DNA from: an uncultured Arachnia sp.
Lineage (GTDB): Bacteria > Actinomycetota > Actinomycetes > Propionibacteriales > Propionibacteriaceae
Assembly (NCBI GenBank): GCA_947493995.1
Contig: CANLTJ010000004.1
Span: forward strand, 208,193 to 272,192
Direction of reading: 5' to 3'
Length of the DNA: 64,000 nucleotides
Shown: piece by piece, positions 25,458 through 34,244 of the stretch
Layout of the letters: every line of letters begins with the position of its first letter
Numbering within the stretch: position 1 is the first letter of the stretch
The notes under the pieces: generated by a model
The model's database searches: none
Told to the model about the DNA's origin: nothing
The model's input: only the letters and a program-made list of their open reading frames with translations
Made by a program: the position numbers and the translations under genes

Positions 25458-26337
25458 GGGAGACTCCTTGTGGTGGGTACTTGTTGGCGAGATCGACGAC
25501 GGCGGCGATCTTCTTCTGGGTTGATTGGTCAGGGCCGTCGATGGTCATGCGGCACGTGCCGCCGTTGAGACCTTGCAGGTCCAGCGCATGCTTGAGGTTG
25601 GCGATACTGGGTCCCAGTACGGGAACGATGCCGGTGATGGTCTGTTGAGCCCTTGAAACTGCTTGCTCGTCGCCGTTCGCCATCGCATCGCGAAGAGCGT
25701 TCCATGGACGGGGGCATGCGCCACTCACCCCTGAGACACTGCCATAGCCGCCGACCGCCATGACACCGGGGATATCGGCATCGTTGCCTGACCACAGTTT
25801 GAAGCCCTGAGGTGCGTGATCGAGATACTCCTTGACTCGGGTGGAAGCCGTGGCTGAAACCTTGATACCGGAGATCCCGGACTTCAGGACCTCTGGGAGT
25901 TCCTCGGGTGGGAGGTCCGTCAAGGCGACGTCAGGAAAGACATAGCCGTAAAGTTCGCCGTCGCACGCCTCCTTGATTGCTGCCCAATGCCGCAGAATTC
26001 CTTGCGTGCTGGCGGCCAAGTAGTAGGGGGTGAGTGCTGCAAACCTCTCGGCCCCCAAGTTCTTGGCCGTCCTTGTCAGCCTGATTGATTGGGCCGTGCT
26101 GTGCGATCCGACGTGGACCACAGTCCTGTCTGGACCGAAGGTGTCGAGACACGACTCGACAAGCAAAGCATGCTCCTTCGCGGTCAATGCAAGAAACTCG
26201 CCAGTGGTGCCAGCAACGAACACCCCATCCACAAGGTCCACCAGTCGATGGAGATTGCGACGAAAGGCATCAACGGACACGTCTCCATTGGGCGCGAACG
26301 GTGTCGTGAGGGCTGAGAGGACTTCCGGTACTGACAT
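25447..26337 (-). CDS. DapA/NanA-family lyase (dihydrodipicolinate synthase-like)
   Basis: A 296-residue (beta/alpha)8 protein with GTTGEFLAL at about 43-51, the Schiff-base lysine K159 in GIKVSAT and the catalytic tyrosine likely Y132 in YGYVFPD. The family joins or cleaves pyruvate or 2-oxo acids, for example N-acetylneuraminate lyase or 2-keto-3-deoxy acid aldolases. It is the first gene of an operon with a carboxylate transporter and a sialidase-fold protein and is divergent from a GntR regulator, so a catabolic lyase is much more likely than lysine synthesis. The substrate is unknown. Confidence 0.88.
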   Translation of the reverse strand: MSVPEVLSALTTPFAPNGDVSVDAFRRNLHRLVDLVDGVFVAGTTGEFLALTAKEHALLVESCLDTFGPDRTVVHVGSHSTAQSIRLTRTAKNLGAERFAALTPYYLAASTQGILRHWAAIKEACDGELYGYVFPDVALTDLPPEELPEVLKSGISGIKVSATASTRVKEYLDHAPQGFKLWSGNDADIPGVMAVGGYGSVSGVSGACPRPWNALRDAMANGDEQAVSRAQQTITGIVPVLGPSIANLKHALDLQGLNGGTCRMTIDGPDQSTQKKIAAVVDLANKYPPQGVSHEA

Positions 26338-26364
26338 TGGACCCCTTCTGCGATGTAGGCGGTC

Positions 26365-26388
26365 AACCGTTAACGGTTAACGGTACAG
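26365..26388. promoter_or_regulatory. Overlapping palindromes, probable GntR operator
   Basis: The 14-base sequence AACCGTTAACGGTT is a perfect palindrome and is followed at once by a further TAACGG, so two half-overlapping sites share a GTTAACGGTTAAC core. A weaker half-site GAACCGTAGCGG lies about 10 bases on. The cluster sits between the divergent lyase operon and the GntR gene, exactly where an autoregulating repressor would bind. Confidence 0.65.
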
Positions 26389-26460
26389 TAGCTGAACCGT
26401 AGCGGCGTGGACAAGAGGATGAAGATAACGTTTGAGTAACGTCGAGGTTTGGGAAGCACA

Positions 26461-27117
26461 ATGACAGATGCGTTGCGCTCAGTCGCGCTCGGAGAGCAGT
26501 TGGCAGCACTGCTGCGTAGCCGAGTTGTTCGTGGGCTCATTCCGGCAGGTACTCATCTGGTGGAAGATGTGGTCGCCGCGGAACACGGCGTCAGCCGCGG
26601 ACCGGTGCGCGACGCCCTCCGAACCCTGTTGGCAGAAGGTTTGCTGGAGTCCCGGCGTCGTGGCTTCTATGCCAAACCCTTCGGACAGGCGGATATCGAC
26701 GAGCTCTATGAAATCCGCATTGCGGCCGAGCACTTGGCGTGCCAGTTGGCGATACAGCGCTCCAGCGCGCAGGATTGGGAACCGTCACGAGGTTATCTGG
26801 CCGAGATGGGCCGGCACGTGAATTCGGGGGACCAGCACGCGTATGCTCGCTCGGACCTTGAATTTCACACCCAGTTCTACGTTCTTTCGCGCAACAGCAG
26901 ACTGCTTTCACTGTGGCGGCAGTATCAACCCACTTTCGCCACTCTGCTGGATATCACCAATGCGCAGGATGCCGATCTGAGTCCCTCGTTTGAGGATCAC
27001 GAGCGCCTACTGATGTTGGCCACAGACGGGGACTGTAGTCACTTCAGTGCCGCACTGGACAGCCATCTCGCTGGCTCACGACGCCGTCTGAGCAGTGCAA
27101 TCACCAAATCGGATTGA
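26461..27117 (+). CDS. GntR-family (FadR/FCD) transcriptional regulator
   Basis: Started at MTDALRSVALG, the protein has 218 residues. An N-terminal winged helix (LIPAGTHLVEDVVAAEHGVS, then RDALRTLLAEGLLE) is followed by an all-helical FCD ligand domain whose metal-binding residues may include D and H in the DLEFHTQFY region and H in DSHLAG. FCD regulators sense small acids. The gene is divergent from the lyase/TctCBA operon with a palindrome between them, so it most likely represses that operon until the acid is present. Confidence 0.93.
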   Translation: MTDALRSVALGEQLAALLRSRVVRGLIPAGTHLVEDVVAAEHGVSRGPVRDALRTLLAEGLLESRRRGFYAKPFGQADIDELYEIRIAAEHLACQLAIQRSSAQDWEPSRGYLAEMGRHVNSGDQHAYARSDLEFHTQFYVLSRNSRLLSLWRQYQPTFATLLDITNAQDADLSPSFEDHERLLMLATDGDCSHFSAALDSHLAGSRRRLSSAITKSD

Positions 27118-27160
27118 CTTCGACTCCCGTGGTGGCAGTGCTCGTGGGGATGATCCTGTC

Positions 27161-27193
27161 ATGTCGACGATCAATGTGAGCACTGCTCGGTAA
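27161..27193 (+). pseudogene. Ten-codon relic of a Phd/YefM antitoxin start
   Basis: ATG followed by codons for STINVSTAR and a TAA stop closely matches the start of the intact antitoxin at 20646 (MSTISVSAAR), both in DNA and in protein. Nothing downstream resembles the rest of the antitoxin or a PIN toxin. It marks the right side of the tct cluster. The match is only about 30 bases. Confidence 0.5.
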
Positions 27194-27370
27194 AAGCGCG
27201 TCTATTCCGGCCTCGTTCGCGCCGGTCTTGGCTCCGTCGAATACGGTCCGGCAATTCGGCATGGTTGCTGGGTAGCTGTTCGTGGTTGTCCATCTCGGCA
27301 GCCTACGCAGCGGTGTCGACGCCCGGCAGGGATGAGGCGAGGGTCGCTCGGTTGTGAGCAGGTGGCCGCG

Positions 27371-28975
27371 TCACCAGCCGAGTGGATAGCCGTCGGCGCG
27401 AGGTTCGGAACCGGCCACCAGGACACTGTCATCGTTGTCCGGATGGAGTCGCCAGATCGCCTGGCCCCGGCCGAAGAGCGCCGCGTGCTGCGACACCACC
27501 GCGTCGTGTCCTCGCGTGCGCAGTTGTGCAATGGTCGCCGGGTCGGCCGACGCCTCCACCTGGACCCGGCTCGTCGAGGGATCCCAGAACCAGCGCGGGC
27601 GGCCGAGTGCAGTCTGCGGGTCGTCGCGGCCGTCCACCGTGTGCAGCACCAGCTGCACATGCCCTTGGGCCTGCATGTCTCCACCCATGACGCCGAAAGG
27701 CCCCACGGGTGCGCCGCCGCGCGTGAGGAAACCGGGAATGATCGTGTGGAATGGGCGCTTGCCGGGCGCGAGCTCGTTCGGATGCCCCGGTTCCAGAGAG
27801 AACCCGGCGCCCCGGTTCTGCAGTGAGATGCCCGTACCGGGGACGACGACCTGTGCCCCGAATCCCTGGAAGTTGCTCTGGATGAAGCTCACCATCATCC
27901 CGTTGCTGTCCGCGGCGCACAGGTAGACGGTGTCGGAGGGTCGCGGATCGACGGCGATCGGGGCAAGGGCGTGGGCACCGATGGCGGAGCGGCGCTGGTT
28001 TGCGTGGTTGGCCGACAGCAGAGCTTCCACGGGGACGTCGACGACGGCCGGATCCCCGACCAGCGCCCTAACGTCGGTGAGGGCCAGCTTCACCGCCTCA
28101 ATCTGGCGGTGCCAACTGGCGGCCTCCGCCGGAGAGAATCCGTCGAGCACATTGAGGGCGATCAGCGCGGCGATGCCCTGGCCGTTGGGCGGCACCTCCC
28201 AGACCTCGTGATCACGGAAGCGGGCACTGATGGGCTTCACCCATTCGCTCTCATGCCCTGCCAAGTCGGCCTCCACCAGTCGGCCGCCCGTGGCGCACGA
28301 GAACGCCACGATCCGTTCGCTGAGGTCACCGGTGTAGAAGTCCTCACCGCGGCTGGCCGCGATGGCGGTGAGTGTTGCGGCCATCTCGGGGCTTCGCCAC
28401 ACCTCGCCCACCGCGGGTGCGCGCCCCTCCGGTGCGAACAACGGCGCGAACCCGGACATGCTCGGATCGGAGTGTCGCGCTGCCGCCTCCACGCCTCTGT
28501 GCCAGCCCCACGCAACAACGCCGGAGAGTGCGAACCCTTCGCCGGCAAGCGCGATGGCTGGCTCCAGGACATCGGAGAAGGGCAGCCGCCCGAACCGGCC
28601 GTGCAGGTCCGCCCACGCGCGCACCGCGCCCGGGACAGTCACGGCCTCCCAACCAAGCTGAGGCATGGTGGTGCGCCCCTGGGCGCGGAGACGTGCCGCC
28701 GAGGCCGACGCTGGTGCCCGCCCGGATCCGTTGAGGCCGTGCAGTTGGTCCCCGTCCCAGAGGATGGCAAAGGCGTCGGATCCCAGGCCGTTGCTGCACG
28801 GCTCCACGACGGTCAGGCAGGCGGCCATTGCCACGGCGGCGTCCACCGCGTTGCCGCCAGCATGCAGGATCGACAGTCCCGCCTCGGCGGCCAATGGCTG
28901 AGAGGTGGCGACGGCGCCCCGACGGGCGAAGAGGGGTTGTCGCCGTCCCGGTTCGGCAAGGACTGACAAGCGCAT
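27371..28975 (-). CDS. ggt: Gamma-glutamyltransferase-family protein
   Basis: Starting at MRLSVLAEPGRRQP the protein has 534 residues, typical for bacterial Ggt-like Ntn hydrolases that self-cleave. The N-terminal AAEAGLSILHAGGNAVDAAVA segment is diagnostic. The autoprocessing threonine is in SDTVYLCAADSNG, where classic enzymes have TTH, and the motif GGDMQAQGHVQ is kept. No clear signal peptide is seen, so the product may be cytoplasmic. Such family members act on gamma-glutamyl compounds, or as cephalosporin acylase-like or other amide hydrolases, so the natural substrate is open. It is monocistronic. Confidence 0.88.
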   Translation of the reverse strand: MRLSVLAEPGRRQPLFARRGAVATSQPLAAEAGLSILHAGGNAVDAAVAMAACLTVVEPCSNGLGSDAFAILWDGDQLHGLNGSGRAPASASAARLRAQGRTTMPQLGWEAVTVPGAVRAWADLHGRFGRLPFSDVLEPAIALAGEGFALSGVVAWGWHRGVEAAARHSDPSMSGFAPLFAPEGRAPAVGEVWRSPEMAATLTAIAASRGEDFYTGDLSERIVAFSCATGGRLVEADLAGHESEWVKPISARFRDHEVWEVPPNGQGIAALIALNVLDGFSPAEAASWHRQIEAVKLALTDVRALVGDPAVVDVPVEALLSANHANQRRSAIGAHALAPIAVDPRPSDTVYLCAADSNGMMVSFIQSNFQGFGAQVVVPGTGISLQNRGAGFSLEPGHPNELAPGKRPFHTIIPGFLTRGGAPVGPFGVMGGDMQAQGHVQLVLHTVDGRDDPQTALGRPRWFWDPSTSRVQVEASADPATIAQLRTRGHDAVVSQHAALFGRGQAIWRLHPDNDDSVLVAGSEPRADGYPLGW

Positions 28976-29226
28976 GGTCAAGGGCCTTCCACGGTGGCGC
29001 TGGTGGAGCACCACCACGTGATTGACGCTATGCGCAGCCATGGTCGTGAGCGGCTGGCCGGTGCACTCCGATCTCGTTGCGTCAAGAGTACTGCCAGTCG
29101 AAGCCGAGCAAGCCGCAGGTCTTGGCGATGCTGCATGGGTCGCGTTCGCCGGGGTCGCCCGGATCGAACGCCTGTTGATCTAATTGAGGTAGGAGGTGTG
29201 AACCAGCGGCAGTGGTACGGAACAAC

Positions 29227-31995
29227 TCAGCTGAAACGCACGATGTTGTTGAACACCCATGCCCAAGCGGTGTCGAAGCGGTAACCGCCGCCAGGCTGCG
29301 CCACCGCCTGTTCCACCTTCGTCCAGATAAAACTGCGGCAGCCATTGCCTCCGGTCTGCGGTGTGTCGCACTCCGTACGCCACTTGCGGCCATCCGTGGA
29401 GGTCCAGCTGCCGTCATACCCGAGCGGGTTGCCAGCCCACTGGGCACGTTTCATGTAGGGCAGATAGGTCAGGTTGTTGAAGTACCAGCCGGTCTGATTG
29501 ACGAAGCTTCCGTCCACGTTGCGCACCTGGGTGGCCCAGATGTCGGTGCGGCACCGGATGGTTCGGGAGTACGGCTCGCACTGGGTGAACCAGTAGCGGC
29601 CGTTCACATGGTGGAGACCGGGAGTCGAATAGAGATCAGTCTGACCATTGTCAGGGCCGGCGTTGGTTGTCGTTGCCGACGGGCTCGGGGTCATGGTGGT
29701 GGGCGGCGCGGTTGTTGAAGGCGGGCTGGGACTCGGAGATGCGCTCGGGTCCGGAGACACGGTGGCCGTCATCGTGGGGGTCGGTTGCGCTCCTCCGCCA
29801 TCCAGCGTGGTCAGGAACACGTCGCCCTCTCCGCTGTTGGTGTCAGTGGTGGTTGATCCGTAAGTCAGGCCGGAGAGGACGGTGGCACCGTCTCCGTCCA
29901 GCGCCACATACAGATTTCCCTCATCCCAGACATCGGCGCCATCCCTTTCCGCTGAACCCACCTGGCGTGTTTCCATGAGTTGGCCGGAGGCGTCGACGGT
30001 GGCCGTGAAGACATCTACGCCGCCAGCACCAAGGTCAATCCGCCCATCGGTGTGGCCAGCGAGGGTGATGGCGCCATCTGCGTCGACGGCGAGGTCCGCG
30101 GTACGGTCATCGCCAAGGCTGCCCACCTGCAGGCTCCAAGCAGTGGCGCCGTCTGCGGTCATCTTGCGGAGGAAGGCATCATTCCCGCCGGCGGATGTTT
30201 CACCCATCACACCTGAGGTGTGTCCGCCCACCAGAGGCATGCCATCGGCAGAAACGGCCAGCGCGAGGACTTGGTCGTCGTCGGCTGTACCCACCGGCGT
30301 GAGCCATTGTCGTTCGCCGTCGTTCGTGTACTTCGCAACCCATCCGTCGAGGCCTCCGAGGTTGGCGGAATCCGGCATCTCGGCCGACGTCATTCCACCC
30401 ACGTAGATGGCACCGTCGCGAGCTTGGGCAACGGCCTGGCCCTTGTCCTCGCCCGAACCACCCAGTTGATCCAGCCAGGCAACTTCTCCCTCCGGTGTCA
30501 CACGTGCCACAAAAGCATCCTTGTCCCCGGCATTGGTCTCACCAGAGAGCGAGCCCTTCGTGTAGCCGGCCACCAGCAGCCCGCCATCGTTGGCCGGGGC
30601 CGTCGCGTAGATTCGGTCCGCCTCCGATGGGTCACCGAACTGAGTGATCCAACTCACTGCACGGTCGTTACCGAGCCGTACGGCAAACCCGTCATCCGAT
30701 GATGCTGCTTCGTGTTCCCCATCGAGGTTGCCGCGTGTGTAGCCAGCCACGTAGTGATCGCCATCCGGTCCGAGCTCGACCCCATAGATCCGGTCGTTCG
30801 CCGTCGTACCGAGGTGGGTGGACCACCGTGTGGCGCCGTCACCGTCGCGAGCGATGACCAGTCCGTCGAGGCCTCCCTTCGACGAGACATCCCCGAGATC
30901 GCCAGCGATGTTGACGGCAATGACCTCACCACCGTCCACAGTTGTGACGATCCCGCCTGCACGATCGTCGCCGTCGGTGCCGAAGAGGGTTCCCTCCAGC
31001 AATTCGGGATCCGACGTGCGTACGCGCGTCATCACATCCTTCAGTCCTTCCTCGAAGGCTGGCTGCCACACATCCCAGCTGTGACCCCCGTTCAGGACTC
31101 GCAGCTCTGCGGTAATCGCCTCCGACCTGCGAACGGTGTTGTACAGCCGGGCCGCCTCAAAATCGAGGTCGTGATCCGCCTCCGCCGGGTCGGGGTTCAT
31201 CCATTCGTCGTCCCCGACGGCGATGAAGAGATGGGTGGGTGTGTCCGGATCAAGGGAGGGGAGAAGCGCGGGATAGTTCTTGGCCTCGTAGATGCTCTCG
31301 TCAAATACATCACCGCCCGTTCCGAAGGCGCCGAACTCACGCGCCGATGAATCGTCGGGCGGGTTGGGGATGTACACGGCGGGGCTCAGAACCAGACCCG
31401 CGGCAAACGTGTCCTGGTGCGCAAGTGCGAATCTGAGTGCGCCGTAACCTCCCATGGAATAGCCGCCCACCGCCCGAGCATTCCGGTCCGGGACCGTTCG
31501 ATACATGGCGTCAACATGGGCCACAAGATCGGTGGTCATGGCCGTCTCCACGGCTTCCCCGGCAGGGAGATCGCCGGATCCCTCGAAGTCCGAATCGACG
31601 TAGTAGTTGCCCCGCTCGCTCCACGGAGCGTCCGGCATGATGACCACGACGGGAGGGATCTCACCGTCGTCAATCATCTGGTCCAGGCTGGCCTTGACCC
31701 GAGGCCACGCAGCCATGGTGTCTCCTCGGCCGTGCAGAAGGTAAACCGTGGCGAAGCGTTCCTGCCCGCTCTCATACCCGGCGGGAAGGTACGCCGTGTA
31801 GTCGACGTCGATGCCAGCGGTGTCCGCTGGCATGACTTCCGTCACGAGCGTCCCCTCTGCGGGCTCGTCCGCGTGCGATGTCGTAGCAGACAGCATCGCC
31901 CCTCCGAGAGCCATCACTGCTGCCAGCCCCGCCAGAGGCATGGACTTCCACCACCGAGTGGCAACTTTGCTCGCTCGACTCTGAGTTTCCGTCAT
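29227..31995 (-). CDS. Secreted esterase with SBBP-type beta-propeller and C-terminal VFNN domain
   Basis: The start MTETQSRASK has GGAGG 6 bases upstream, so the MEVT extension in the track is discarded. The 922-residue protein has a signal peptide (cut near SHADEP) and an esterase-D-type alpha/beta hydrolase domain (about 40-320) with the nucleophile in GGYSMGGYG. About seven SBBP-like beta-propeller repeats follow (about 325-740; for example GLDGWVAKYTNDG). A Ser/Thr/Pro linker and the two-half VFNN domain end the protein. It probably removes acyl or feruloyl groups from polysaccharide at the cell surface. A catabolite-type operator upstream supports carbohydrate control. Confidence 0.87.
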   Translation of the reverse strand: MTETQSRASKVATRWWKSMPLAGLAAVMALGGAMLSATTSHADEPAEGTLVTEVMPADTAGIDVDYTAYLPAGYESGQERFATVYLLHGRGDTMAAWPRVKASLDQMIDDGEIPPVVVIMPDAPWSERGNYYVDSDFEGSGDLPAGEAVETAMTTDLVAHVDAMYRTVPDRNARAVGGYSMGGYGALRFALAHQDTFAAGLVLSPAVYIPNPPDDSSAREFGAFGTGGDVFDESIYEAKNYPALLPSLDPDTPTHLFIAVGDDEWMNPDPAEADHDLDFEAARLYNTVRRSEAITAELRVLNGGHSWDVWQPAFEEGLKDVMTRVRTSDPELLEGTLFGTDGDDRAGGIVTTVDGGEVIAVNIAGDLGDVSSKGGLDGLVIARDGDGATRWSTHLGTTANDRIYGVELGPDGDHYVAGYTRGNLDGEHEAASSDDGFAVRLGNDRAVSWITQFGDPSEADRIYATAPANDGGLLVAGYTKGSLSGETNAGDKDAFVARVTPEGEVAWLDQLGGSGEDKGQAVAQARDGAIYVGGMTSAEMPDSANLGGLDGWVAKYTNDGERQWLTPVGTADDDQVLALAVSADGMPLVGGHTSGVMGETSAGGNDAFLRKMTADGATAWSLQVGSLGDDRTADLAVDADGAITLAGHTDGRIDLGAGGVDVFTATVDASGQLMETRQVGSAERDGADVWDEGNLYVALDGDGATVLSGLTYGSTTTDTNSGEGDVFLTTLDGGGAQPTPTMTATVSPDPSASPSPSPPSTTAPPTTMTPSPSATTTNAGPDNGQTDLYSTPGLHHVNGRYWFTQCEPYSRTIRCRTDIWATQVRNVDGSFVNQTGWYFNNLTYLPYMKRAQWAGNPLGYDGSWTSTDGRKWRTECDTPQTGGNGCRSFIWTKVEQAVAQPGGGYRFDTAWAWVFNNIVRFS
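29230..29640 (-). other. VFNN domain copy 4 (C-terminus of secreted esterase)
   Basis: The last 137 residues of the esterase match the C-terminal domain of the SGNH protein over their full length, with the same start (LYSTPGLHHVNGR), CRTDIW, NPL and CRSFIWT blocks. In the first half the motif is GWYFNN rather than GWVFNN. It is preceded by a proline-rich linker. Confidence 0.75.
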
Positions 31996-32013
31996 GGTGA
32001 CCTCCATTGGCCG

Positions 32014-32027
32014 TGAAAACGTTTACA
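32014..32027. promoter_or_regulatory. LacI/CcpA-type operator upstream of the esterase gene
   Basis: TGAAAACGTTTACA fits the catabolite-responsive/LacI-family operator consensus TGWNANCGNTNWCA at every fixed position. It lies 19 bases upstream of the esterase start, where a repressor would block transcription. Confidence 0.6.
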
Positions 32028-32143
32028 TGATGCACGAATCCTACGATTCGCTTGTTCCCCCCGTCAACGGTTTTCCCGATGTTCATGGTGTGAGCCAGTC
32101 ATTCAGGGCCGGGATCAGCGACGAACCGAGCAGCGACCGGTCC

Positions 32144-32968
32144 TTACCCCCGGCCCCCTCCGGCCACGTCCAGCACTGCTCGCGCCTGCTCCACCATCGC
32201 CCGGTCAAGGAAGCTGCCGTCCTCCAGAACGAACACGCCCACGCCAACGCTCTCTCCGGCAGCCACCCGCTCCATCACCGTGCGCGCTCGCTCCACTTCT
32301 TTGGGGGAGGGCAGGAAGGCGTCACGGATGGGCGCCAGCTGTGCGGGATGAATGGCTGCGCGTCCAAGGAAGCCCAGCCTCCGCCCTGTCAGGGAGGACG
32401 CGACCAGACCTGCCTCGTCGTGCAGGTTGGTGTACACGGACATCAAAGGTGACGGCAGTCCCGCGGCGCGAGCAGCGGTGACGATCCGGCTGCGTGCCCA
32501 CGTCAGGCCTGTATCGTCGAGCACCCGTAGGTCAGAACGCAGATCAGCCTCGCCAAGCCCGATGGACACGACCTCGGGAGCTGCGGTGGCCAGTTCGAAG
32601 GCGTGCTCGACGCCCAGAGCTGACTCCACCAGCAGATGCAGTGCCCGTCCTGGCATCGCGCTCGCCAGGTCCCGGACCTGATCGGCGCTCTCCACCTTCG
32701 GGCACCGCGCTTCCACCATGTTCGGCAGAGCGTCGACCATCGCAACATCCTCCGCGTACCACGGCGTGCTGGGGTGGTTGATGCGCACCTGCACCGGCCG
32801 GTCCACATCCTTGAGCAGCTCGGCGGTATGGTTGCGGGCCGCGCTCTTCCGGGGTGCGGCCACGGCGTCCTCCAGATCCACCGCAGCCACATCGGCCGGT
32901 GAGCCCAGGGCCTTGAGGACCCGATCGGGCCGATCGCCCGGTGCGTACAGCAATGTGAGTATGGGCAC
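32144..32968 (-). CDS. HpcH/HpaI aldolase-citrate lyase family protein (CitE-like)
   Basis: A 274-residue TIM-barrel protein starting at a GTG (VPILTLLYAPGDRPD) one base after the CoA-transferase stop. Motifs include VDLEDAV (metal-binding acid), VRINHPSTPW, HLLVESALGVEHAFE and SIGLGEADLRSDL, as in CitE and malyl- or citramalyl-CoA lyases. Enzymes of this family split 3-hydroxy-acyl-CoA thioesters. Being the last gene after a class III CoA-transferase, it could cleave the CoA ester that enzyme makes. The track start 13 codons earlier would overlap the upstream gene. Confidence 0.87.
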   Translation of the reverse strand: MPILTLLYAPGDRPDRVLKALGSPADVAAVDLEDAVAAPRKSAARNHTAELLKDVDRPVQVRINHPSTPWYAEDVAMVDALPNMVEARCPKVESADQVRDLASAMPGRALHLLVESALGVEHAFELATAAPEVVSIGLGEADLRSDLRVLDDTGLTWARSRIVTAARAAGLPSPLMSVYTNLHDEAGLVASSLTGRRLGFLGRAAIHPAQLAPIRDAFLPSPKEVERARTVMERVAAGESVGVGVFVLEDGSFLDRAMVEQARAVLDVAGGGRG

Positions 32969-32969
32969 G

Positions 32970-34178
32970 TCACACCGCCCCTTCCTCGCGCAGCCGAGCA
33001 ACGTCATCGGCCGTGAACCCCAGTTCAGCTAGAACGATGTCGGTGTCAGCGCCGTGCCCTCGGCCGGTGAAACCGATGACGGCGTCGGAGCCCGACATCC
33101 GGAACAGCGGACCCTGCATCCGCATGGGGCCCAGCTCAGCGTCCTCAATGTCATGCAGGGTGCCCAAGGCCTGGAACTGCGGGTCCGCGGAAATGTCTGC
33201 GGCGTCGTACACCGGTGCTGCGGCCGCCTGGGCGGCGTCGAACCCGGCCAGGGCCTCCTCCCGGGTGCGCTCTCCCACCCAGGCCGCGACGGCGGCATCG
33301 AGCTCCTCGGCGTGCTGGGCGCGCCCGGCGCCCGTGGCGAACCATGGCTCATTGATGACCTCGGGCTTGCCGACCATGCGCATCACCCGCTCGGCGATGG
33401 ACTGGGCGCTGGTGGAGATTGCGATCCACTGCCCGTCCTTGGTGCGGTAGGTGTTGCGCGGGGCATTGTTGCCGGATCGGTTTCCCAGCCGTTCGTGCAG
33501 AGTTCTCAGCTGGTCCCAGCGGGTGATCTGCGGGCCGAGCATCGCCAGGATCGGCTCAATGATCGCCACGTCAACAACTTGGCCGCGGCCGGTCTGCTGC
33601 CGGGCGTGCAGGGCCACCATGACCGCGAACGCGGTGGCCAGCGACGCGATCCCGTCGCCGAGCCCGAACGGCGGCAAGGTGGGTGGGCCGTCGGGTTCCC
33701 CGGTCATCGCCGCGAACCCACTCATCGCCTCGGCAAGCGTGCCGAATCCGGGCCGGTCCCGGTACGGGCCCAATTGGCCGAACCCGGACACCCGTGCCAG
33801 TACCAAGCCGGGATTGTTCTCGGTGAGGGCGTCATAGTCCAGCCCCCACCGCTCCAGAGTTCCGGGCCGAAAGTTTTCGATGATGACGTCAGCCTCCGCG
33901 GCGAGAGCGAGGAAGACCTCTCGACCACCGTCGCTGCTCAGGTTGGCGGTGACCGTTCGCTTGTTGCGACCCAGGGTCTTCCACCACAGGTTCACCCCGT
34001 CTTTCGCTGGACCGTGCCCGCGAGCGGGATCAGGCTTTCGAGGGTGTTCGACCTTGATGATGTTGGCCCCCATGTCCCCCAAGTGCATCGCGGTCATCGG
34101 GCCCGCGAACAAGGTGGAGGCATCCACCACCTTCAGGCCGGCCAATGCTCCGTCGCGTGGGTCGCGGGAAACGCTCAT
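32970..34178 (-). CDS. Class III (CaiB/BaiF) CoA-transferase
   Basis: A 402-residue CoA-transferase with the family N-terminus (LAGLKVVDASTLFAGPMTAM, then LGDMGANIIKVEHP), the ENFRPGTLERWGLDY segment and a C-terminal small domain. The catalytic aspartate should lie between about 160 and 180. It moves CoA between carboxylic acids. It lies 66 bases after the third ADP-ribosylglycohydrolase gene and directly before a CitE-like lyase, so this pair may process an acid released by the upstream hydrolases. Confidence 0.92.
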   Translation of the reverse strand: MSVSRDPRDGALAGLKVVDASTLFAGPMTAMHLGDMGANIIKVEHPRKPDPARGHGPAKDGVNLWWKTLGRNKRTVTANLSSDGGREVFLALAAEADVIIENFRPGTLERWGLDYDALTENNPGLVLARVSGFGQLGPYRDRPGFGTLAEAMSGFAAMTGEPDGPPTLPPFGLGDGIASLATAFAVMVALHARQQTGRGQVVDVAIIEPILAMLGPQITRWDQLRTLHERLGNRSGNNAPRNTYRTKDGQWIAISTSAQSIAERVMRMVGKPEVINEPWFATGAGRAQHAEELDAAVAAWVGERTREEALAGFDAAQAAAAPVYDAADISADPQFQALGTLHDIEDAELGPMRMQGPLFRMSGSDAVIGFTGRGHGADTDIVLAELGFTADDVARLREEGAV

Positions 34179-34244
34179 TTCTCCTCCAAACTCAGCTGCA
34201 CGGGAACACGATGGTGAAACTGCCGACCATTCCCGCCAGCCCGG

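Noticed and set aside
27971-28966. Plus-strand ORF of 331 residues within the ggt region
   Set aside because: Antisense shadow of a gene with clear Ntn-hydrolase motifs; composition is His/Gly/Arg-rich with no motif.
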